Source of the DNA: Chara braunii | Lineage: Eukaryota; Streptophyta; Charophyceae; Charales; Characeae | Reading direction: 5' to 3' | Assembly (NCBI GenBank): GCA_003427395.1 | Contig: BFEA01000265.1 | Span: 480,761-544,760, forward strand | DNA: 64,000 bases | Shown: positions 58,048 to 64,000 of the stretch, piece by piece | How positions within the stretch are numbered: the first letter of the stretch is position 1 | How the letters are laid out: every line of letters starts with the position of its first letter | Notes under the pieces: model-generated | Database searches by the model: none | What the model was told of the DNA's origin: nothing | Seen by the model: only the letters and a program-made list of their open reading frames with translations | Program-made: the position numbers and the translations under genes

Positions 58048-58245
58048 TACCTTCCTTTATCGGCCTTCTGGCTAAGATCAAGTTTAGTACCTGTTCTAAT
58101 CAGTTTAATATCTGATCCATGGTCCATCGGGCCGCATGATATTAAATTAATTTACCTGGGCCATGGAGGGGTCCAATGGGGGATAAGCCTGCTCACTCAA
58201 ACGTTCAGTAATTAAAGATCCTACGAACCTCTGCTTCCCCCAAAT
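58048..58245 (+). ncRNA. U2 snRNA-related sequence (divergent copy or pseudogene)
   Basis: The 5' half is clearly U2: ATCGGCCTTCTGGCTAAGAT (stem-loop I and the U6-pairing region), TAGTACCTGTTC (branch-site recognition region), and ATCAGTTTAATATCTGAT (stem-loop IIa). The following CATGGTCC/GGCCGCATG is a rebuilt stem IIb, then GATATTAAATT. U2 pairs with the intron branch site in the spliceosome. Deviations: the branch-recognition hexamer GUAGUA reads UUAGUA; the Sm site, normally AUUUUUG-like, reads AAUUUACCUGG; stem-loop III/IV sequences are barely recognisable; the promoter elements are missing. The conserved 5' third with a lost 3' half suggests a pseudogene, though intact IIa and IIb pairing leaves a divergent variant possible. 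The 3' end is approximate. Confidence 0.82.
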
Positions 58246-58331
58246 ATCTGGCCGTCAGTACGACCCCTATTAGTCAAGGGACTACTGGACAAGCGTCCTT
58301 CAAGCCTGGGAGATTCGTCGCACATCTAGCG

Positions 58332-58441
58332 CTACGGTCTTCCCCCGAACATAACGCACCCTAAAATGAATGTATACAAGCTATATTTCCGGCCAGATAC
58401 AGCCAAAATAAGGGTGCGTTGTGTTCGGGGGAAGACGGTAG
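58332..58441. mobile_element. Family C MITE, variant subfamily
   Basis: CTACGGTCTTCCCCCGAAC to GTTCGGGGGAAGACGGTAG with TA next to each end. Arms read CCCCCGAACAYAACGCACCC instead of the usual CACCCGAATAGAACGCCCGG, which defines a second subfamily also seen as fragments near 62.55 and 62.73 kb. Confidence 0.8.
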
Positions 58442-58775
58442 CAGAGAAGGTAGCTGTTGAGTAGCTGCCGCCGTAATACAGAGAAAGCTTTCCAAATAAT
58501 AAGAGCGTGCACGAAGGCACTCAAGGGATCGGGGGGGAGGGAAGGGGTAGTGGGGGATGACGTTTTGGGTGCAGAAGAGGAAGCGGGGGTGGAGTGGAGG
58601 GAGGGAGGAACGGGGGGATGACCTTGCATTTAGGCCCGGAAGGTGCGCAGGACAAGAGGGAAAGAAGGGGCCGGACGTGAAATCCATCGAGATAAACCCC
58701 ACCGTTAAAAAAAATTCCAAGTAACAGCACTGGCACACAAGATCAGCATAGCTCCAGACATCATCAACTCTAGCC

Positions 58776-58879
58776 CCGCACCAACGCGCCTAGCTCAGTT
58801 GGAACACCCATAGACTGTTGAAATCCAGACCTGAGTTCGAATCCAGATGGAGCTGCATGATAGAGATCTGCCTCGCCCT
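58776..58879 (+). mobile_element. tRNA-derived SINE, tandem unit 1
   Basis: GCGCCTAGCTCAGTTGGAAC carries a good Pol III A box, and CTGAGTTCGAATCC a good B box, about 35 bp apart as in tRNAs. The T stem does not close, so it is a tRNA-derived repeat, not a tRNA gene. The downstream tail AGATGGAGCTGCATGATAG repeats in unit 2. Confidence 0.7.
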
Positions 58880-58900
58880 GCACCAACGCGCCTAGCTCAG

Positions 58901-59143
58901 GGCATACTCACACTATCGTCGTTACCCGAATAAAACGCCCGGCAATTATCGCTGCATCTGGACTGAAAATTGTGCCAAATACGGCTATAATGACCGGGCG
59001 TTCTGTTCGGGTGAAGACGGTAGGGCCTCAAAATGGAAAAATCGCACAATGAACGGCCAGATCGGGTCCTCCTTTCACAGGGACTCGATCTGGCCGCTGA
59101 TTTTATGATTCTGCGATTTTGAAGGGTCTTGTGTGAGTATGCC
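58901..59143. mobile_element. Family F MITE inside SINE (itself interrupted)
   Basis: GGCATACTCACAC and GTGTGAGTATGCC are perfect 13-bp inverted termini, with CTCAG duplicated on both sides (58896-58900, 59144-59148). The remaining inner sequence is also palindromic around GGCCAGATCGGGTCC/GGGACTCGATCTGGCC. Without the nested family C copy it would be about 132 bp. Confidence 0.85.
58913..59023. mobile_element. Family C MITE nested in family F MITE
   Basis: CTATCGTCGTTACCCGAATA to TTCGGGTGAAGACGGTAG with the AACGCCCGG/CCGGGCGTT arms, TA at each end. Its left arm carries several mutations. Confidence 0.82.
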
Positions 59144-59405
59144 CTCAGTTGGAACACCCATAGACTGTTGAAATCCAGACCTGAGTTCAAATCGAGATTG
59201 GAGCTGAATGAATAGAGATCTGTGAATTTATACCCCCCCACTCCGTTAAGACTGTCCCTCCGAAGCCATCTGCTGCTGATACAGCCACACCACTTTGCTG
59301 ATATCCCGTTATCGTGCCCAGCTTTGCTTACCACGTGCCCTTCCAATCCGTTATTGCCTGACAGATGGCCAGAACGCCGCTCCATCGTCACGTCATATTT
59401 CGTTA

Positions 59406-59552
59406 AAACTCGCTGTTAACTGATCAACAACTCCGGTTAGTCTATAGCTCTTAATTGAGCAATAGATCAACATTTCCGGTTAATCTAGCTCTTAATTGAG
59501 CAATAATTCAGGTTAATCTCGCTCTTAATTAATCAATAACTCGGGTCAATCT
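59406..59552. repeat. ~40-45 bp tandem repeat x4
   Basis: CTCTTAATTGAGCAATA then ATCAAC...CCGGTTAATCT recurs with decreasing similarity. Confidence 0.75.
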
Positions 59553-59554
59553 CG

Positions 59555-59743
59555 CTGACAGAAGTCCCCTTCACACTGTCCTACCGAAGCCAAGTCGCCG
59601 TCGTTCACTTGACAAATGGAAAGTCATTCGCACAAGCGCTTGCAGTCGCTGACAGAAGTCCCCCTCAGACTGTCCTAGCGAAGCCAAGTCGCCGTCGTTT
59701 ACTTGACAAATGGAAAGTCATCCGCACAAGCGGTTGCAGTCCG
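59555..59743. repeat. 94-bp tandem duplication
   Basis: GCTGACAGAAGTCCCC...GACAAATGGAAAGTCAT..GCACAAGCG.TTGCAGTC, two copies, roughly 93% alike by eye. Confidence 0.9.
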
Positions 59744-60200
59744 CTAAACTCTCACACATCTCTTCACCGTCTTTTAACTCAGGTTACCTTCAGTTAAATT
59801 ACTATTTAATCTTCAGCTTAATTAAGCTCGCCATCATGCACGATGACAACATCGTGCGCCAGGTTCGCGTCGAGAGTGTGTGCGTTAGATCGCATCACAC
59901 CTACCTCTCTCAGTCTGCTAAACTCTCACACATCTCTCCATCGTCTATTAACTCGGGTTACCTTCAGTTCGATTACTACCGTCTTCACCCGAATAGAACG
60001 CCCGGTCATTATAGCCGTATTTGGTGCACTTTTCAGTCCAGATACGGCTATACTAACCGGGCGCTCTATTCGGGTGAAGACGGTAGTTAATCTTCAGCTT
60101 AGTTAAGCTCTCGCTATCACGCACGATGACTGCATCGATCGCCAGCTTGATGTCGAGAGAGTGTGCGTTAGACCGCATCACACCTACCTCTCTAGCTATC
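59741..60200. repeat. ~175-bp direct duplication, second copy split by MITE
   Basis: GCTAAACTCTCACACATCTC...TCTTCAGCTTARTTAAGCTC...GCGTTAGAYCGCATCACACC occurs at 59741-59914 and 59915-60200. In copy 1 the junction is ATTACTATTTAATC. In copy 2 the same TA is occupied by the family C MITE at 59976. Confidence 0.85.
59976..60086. mobile_element. Family C MITE, best-preserved copy
   Basis: CTACCGTCTTCACCCGAATA to TATTCGGGTGAAGACGGTAG, arms about 48 bp, loop GTGCACTTTTC. TA is duplicated (59977-59978, 60084-60085) and the paralogous empty site lies near 59800. A hairpin with TA target duplication fits Tc1/mariner-type (Stowaway-like) MITEs, although the terminal CCGTCTTC differs from the classical CTCCCTCC. 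Arms are nearly identical, so it is young. Confidence 0.9.
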
Positions 60201-60240
60201 CATCCTAGGCAACCACACACCTCGCAGTTCACTTCCCACA

Positions 60241-60265
60241 CACAAAAAAAAAAAAAAAAAAAAAA
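60241..60265. repeat. Poly-A tract
   Basis: About 23 A residues, with a shorter A-run at 60350-60363. Confidence 0.9.
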
Positions 60266-60464
60266 CGATCGGTGAAACGCACGGCGATCAATGCCGTCGG
60301 AATAAAAACCACAATATACTTTTTCTATTTCTTTCTTCTTTGATCTATTTAAAAAAAAAAAAACGAAAAGATAACCGATCGATTTCCTATTCAATACAGC
60401 TTCAGATGAAAAGGCAACCCTAACTTGCGCTTTGAAGATAACCGCCTCGCTCCCTCCATTATTA

Positions 60465-60577
60465 CTACCGCCTTCACCCGAAAAAAACGCCCGGTCATTA
60501 TAGCTGAATTTGGGCCACCTTTCAGTCTACATACAGCAATAATGACCGGGCGTTCTATTTGGGCGAGAAGACAGTAG
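60465..60577. mobile_element. Family C MITE
   Basis: CTACCGCCTTCACCCGAAAA to TTTGGGCGAGAAGACAGTAG with AACGCCCGGTCATTATAGC arms and TA ends. Scattered arm mismatches. Confidence 0.82.
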
Positions 60578-60854
60578 TCGAAAACGTTGTAATTGCCGAG
60601 TACCCAAGTTCGACTTCAGATGCAATCAGACCGACAGAATAAAATATAGTTCTAAATTACCCAGAGCCGGTGCGTTCCACGACGGAATCTCAAGGCCTTT
60701 GCCCTCGGGGAGAAAAAAATAAAAATAAAGATTGTCATTCAATTGCCGAGTGGTCGAGCGACCATTCTCTTAACAATTCCGCACAGGTGCCAAAAATCGG
60801 GACTAAGTCCAACATACGTGCACCGACGATCAATCGACAACCCGCGCGCCGCGT

Positions 60855-60856
<2 letters not shown>

Positions 60857-60926
<70 letters not shown>
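60857..60926. repeat. (CT)n microsatellite
   Basis: About 34 CT units followed by GTGTGTGCGTG. Confidence 0.95.
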
Positions 60927-60933
<7 letters not shown>

Positions 60934-61392
60934 CGTGCATGTGTCTGTGTGCGTGTCTCTCTCTCTCTCGCAGACTCTCTGCTGAGGCAGCTGTAGGAGA
61001 GCCCTTCTACACGTACACAACTGAGGTTCTTTTCACATTTGCGCCCACCACACCCTCTCCTTCTCCTTCCGTGTCATTTCGTGAGCACTTAATACGCAAC
61101 AGCACTAACCGGATTTTGGCGTAAGCTTTTGACCCGGCGCGCTCCTAATTGAGTGTCTGCAAGACAGTATGGACGATAGCCTTTGGTTTCCGTCGAGAGA
61201 GATTATCGCATCAAGTATCGAAGCACAACCCTTCTCTTCTACACACTCTCGAGGACCGAAAAACCTACTGATGGATGAATTAGGAAAGTTCGACGAGAAC
61301 CTAATCATCTTCCACAGCCCCCTTCTTGGTCGCTACGCATATAAATACATGTATTTCATGGAGCCACCACCTAAGAGAGCCTTTTGAGAGAC

Positions 61393-61415
61393 AGCGAGAG
61401 AGAGAGAGAGAGAGA
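61393..61415. repeat. (GA)n microsatellite
   Basis: About 11 GA units. Confidence 0.9.
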
Positions 61416-62049
61416 AAAACATATACAACATATATTTCTATATACAGTAAATTATACGTCCACAGAGCAGCAGATCTCCACCACAGAAGAGATAGTGCAA
61501 GCCACATGCAGCCTAGGGACCCCTGCGCTCCGACCTGAAGCTCCCAACCTTTTCGTTCGTTGCGCCTTAACTCTCTGACGTGCTAATCGGCTGCAGTCAA
61601 CAGAACCGTACCTTCTTTTACCACGTGCGTAACAAACACACCAATCATGAACAGAAGGTAATTAAATAAACATGAACGTAAGGTAATTAAATAAACATGA
61701 AGTGTCAATATGATACGTAAATTCGTACGAGTAGAACAAACGTTTCGCTACGGGAAATAGACGACGTGGTAGAACACAGATTCACTTTATATGGAATTGC
61801 TGCCTTGGCCACAGAGCGGAAACGTGACACAGTGACGAAGAACGCATTACAACGCTCCCAGGCACGCTCCCACACAACCCGCGCATGTAGAGCGACAGTC
61901 CTCTCGCAATCTCATCTATATCCATTATCGCATATCGCTATTATTATCAATTAAAAGAACAATTGCAAACAGTTTTCTGAGAGAAAGCAGGTCGGACGAC
62001 AAGAAAGCAGGAAGCAAAGGCGGAAAAGAAAGCCGGGGAAAGGGGGTAA
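61416..62049. other. No recognised feature
   Basis: A short duplication (AAGGTAATTAAATAAACATGA at 61656 and 61680) is the only structure seen. Confidence 0.45.
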
Positions 62050-62114
62050 NNNNNNNNNNNNNNNNNNNNNNNNNNNNNNNNNNNNNNNNNNNNNNNNNNN
62101 NNNNNNNNNNNNNN
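62050..62114. other. Assembly gap (65 unresolved bases) in G-rich DNA
   Basis: Run of N flanked by GGGGAAAGGG-type purine tracts on both sides. Confidence 0.95.
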
Positions 62115-62529
62115 GGGGGGGAAAGGGAAAGGGGGGGGAATGGGGGGGAAGGTAGGGGAGTTAGTGTGGAGGAAGATGGGGAAGGCAAGAAAATGCACAG
62201 GCTCGCGGATTCTACTACTAACGGTCATGCCGTGCATCTTAACTGGATGCCAGCTGTGTGAATGGAATGTTGAGTTGCTTGGCAGCGACCGTGCTTTCCC
62301 TCGATTCCTTGGCTTCTGTTTTACTTTACTAATGAAGGTGGTTCCAACCTGACGTCGGAGGTTTTTTGCACCTGGTTGGTATGAGCGCGTCCCTGCTCTT
62401 TGCCTTGATCTTGATTTCATCGCGCGAACGTCGCGGCCATGACGGCAGTGGTCGCCGCACATCATCTCCCTTGAGTTGTCAGTTACGCAGCAACGGTCGG
62501 CGATTTATCCCCACAGCAATTGCTGTCCG

Positions 62530-62745
62530 ACCCAGGGCACAACACACCCTCGTCATTACTGTACCAGACCGGAAAGATAGGTCTGCATACATTCATGGTT
62601 GGGTGCGTTGCGGTGTGGGGGGGGGGAAGGTCCCTATCCTCAAGATGGCACATTACCTAGTAGGGGTTATAGAATCAGTGAGTGCGGGGATATTACGTAC
62701 TCTCGCGTGTCCGTTCTACCGAACACAACGCACCCTCCTCGTGAC
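62530..62745. mobile_element. Family C variant fragments
   Basis: GGCACAACACACCCTCGTCATTACTGTA near 62537, GGTGCGTTGCGGTGTGGGGG near 62603 and CCGAACACAACGCACCCTCC near 62719 are arm pieces of the CACCC subfamily. The boundaries are lost. Confidence 0.5.
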
Positions 62746-62765
62746 TGTAGCGGACCGGAAAAAGA

Positions 62766-62876
62766 TACCTTCTTCGCCCGAATACAACGTATGGTCATTA
62801 TAGCTGTATTTAGACTCAAAGATAGCCCAAATACAGCTATAATTACCGTACGTTGCATTCGGGGGAAAAAGATGGT
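62766..62876. mobile_element. Family C MITE, diverged
   Basis: TACCTTCTTCGCCCGAATAC to GCATTCGGGGGAAAAAGATGG with GGTCATTATAGCTGTATTT arms around a short loop. Confidence 0.7.
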
Positions 62877-63143
62877 CTGGATGCACATTCGTGATCGGGG
62901 TTCGGTGGGTTCAGGGGGAAGACGGAAAACGTACGGCAGATTGTCCATGGCTTATTACTAAAAAGTACTACATCAGCAAGAGTCCGTAAGAGACCAGAAA
63001 GACAGCTTGTATACATTCATGTGCGTTAGGTGTCCACTCGTCGTCAACTATGAACACACGTACTGTCTCCACATGTCTGCCGAACATGAGTTGCTACATG
63101 GCTATCTACTTACGGCGGCAATATACTGCCGCAAAGCTACCGA

Positions 63144-63242
63144 CTACCGTCTTGACCGGAATAGAACGCGCTGAATCTAGACGGAAAGTCGCACCACATA
63201 CGAATGGAATGACTGGGCGTTCTATTCGGGTGAAGACGGTAG
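63144..63242. mobile_element. Family C MITE, one arm degraded
   Basis: CTACCGTCTTGACCGGAATA to CTATTCGGGTGAAGACGGTAG. The right arm is intact while the left arm has lost the CCCGGTCATTATAG block. Confidence 0.8.
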
Positions 63243-64000
63243 GATCCAGGAGAGGACAGAGGGAAAGTAGCAGGTAGACTGCGATTCAACTAACGCTAGC
63301 GCATGTAGAGTAAAACCAAGAGGAGGAAGAAAAAAAAAAAACACAGATTTGGCGGGAAAGGGAGAAAAGGGCGGGAAGCCGTCTATGTAGGCGGGAAAGT
63401 ACAAAAGAGCGAGCATGGAGGAAAAGGACTACTAAGGCTGCGCGCGTTGGTACATACAGTTTCGCCGAACCTTCTTCAGGCGCAGGACGCGTGCATATAC
63501 CTATACATACAGACATATATTGTCACACTGTAAATCAGAGCGCGAAGGCGGAAAAAAGCAAAACAAGGAAAGGAAAAGAAGGAAGGAAAGCCCCTATTGC
63601 ATTGTGTGCATACGAAATATACGGAATAACACAACTTAAAATAAAATTCAATTAAAAAAAAAATTAAACAATATATATGCACCCGCACTTTTCTACACTC
63701 CATCAGGGACGTTCTCTACGCTCTGCTTCAGAGCGCGTTCGCAGGACTCAAAAAGGAAAACCGGATGACTCGATGATCGACAAAATAGGAATAACGAGTT
63801 TTACCATATACACAATAAATTAAATATACAGTAATAAATCCTTTCAACAAGTACATAGTAGTACAAAATTTCACGACATTTATTTTAGAAAATTACGTAT
63901 TTTAAAATTACGTATTATAGAACTAAACAAAATGATGATGATGACGAGATAGCGAGAGGAACCGCCGTCCGAAGATATTCGACAACATAAGAGGAAGGAA
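63243..64000. other. No recognised feature
   Basis: Purine-rich then AT-rich sequence to the window edge. A (GAT)n-like stretch lies near 63932. No coding, RNA or terminal-repeat signature. Confidence 0.45.

Larger units (their letters stand above)
58880..59220 (+). mobile_element. tRNA-derived SINE, tandem unit 2, interrupted
   Basis: Starts ACCAACGCGCCTAGCTCAG exactly as unit 1, is broken by a family F MITE at 58901, and resumes CTCAGTTGGAACACCCATAG at 59144 through GAGTTCAAATCGAGATTGG. Unit 1 shows the uninterrupted site. The B box has decayed (TTCAAATC). Confidence 0.75.

Noticed and set aside
58776-58879. Functional tRNA gene
   Set aside because: A and B boxes are good but the T stem and acceptor stem do not pair, and the unit repeats in tandem with a non-tRNA tail, so it is a SINE.

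Overview
The window is nuclear DNA of a large, repeat-rich eukaryotic genome, most likely of the green lineage. It holds a U2 snRNA-related sequence, one spliced exon of a plant-type Rer1 gene, decayed copies of mitochondrial genes (nad5, cox1, nad6, trnL, trnP) and of a plastid gene (infA), and a Penelope-like retroelement whose GIY-YIG endonuclease precedes the rest of the protein, an arrangement reported from green algae and relatives. A charophyte such as Chara would fit, but that is inference. No intact host gene is visible. The only host coding exons I can support are Rer1 exons on the minus strand (54426-54891).

Layout. 1-16.2 kb: a mosaic of non-autonomous inverted-repeat elements, tRNA-derived SINE copies, microsatellites and short tandem duplications. 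Family A has termini CTAGGCTACCAG and 8-bp target duplications. Family B has termini CATACTTGCAAG and 8-bp duplications. Family D has GGTNACC ends with CGTTCGG-rich arms. Family E has TTAAACCACCAG ends. 16.2-19.6 kb: about 3.4 kb with little recognisable content. 19.6-21.2 kb: three family A elements around a plastid infA pseudogene.

22.0-41.3 kb: a layered nest. A Penelope-like element (left part 22003-23357, right part 39839-41330) is split inside its GIY-YIG coding sequence by a 16.5-kb LTR retrotransposon (23358-39838). That retrotransposon has LTRs of about 4.3 kb (7.9 kb on the left after later insertions). Its 4.3-kb interior carries only decayed gag (with a CCHC knuckle) on the minus strand and a ~60-bp minisatellite, with no recognisable pol, so it resembles a large retrotransposon derivative (LARD). 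The left LTR was later hit by a 2.5-kb family B element with a perfect 8-bp target duplication, and the right LTR shows the empty site. A family A element also landed in the Penelope-like remnant.

41.3-44.9 kb: a compound fold-back repeat, then a rearranged mitochondrial insertion with gene fragments on both strands. 44.9-54.4 kb: mostly unrecognised sequence with tandem duplications and simple repeats. 54.4-54.9 kb: Rer1 exons. 55-58 kb: unrecognised, with two coding-length tandem repeats. 58.05-58.25 kb: U2-related sequence. 58.3-63.3 kb: a cluster of family C hairpin MITEs (TA target site, arms beginning CCGTCTTCACCCGAAT). One copy sits inside a family F MITE that itself sits inside a SINE. 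63.3-64 kb: nothing recognised.

The genes do not form a pathway or operon. The main biological content is the insertion history, which can be ordered from target duplications and paralogous empty sites.
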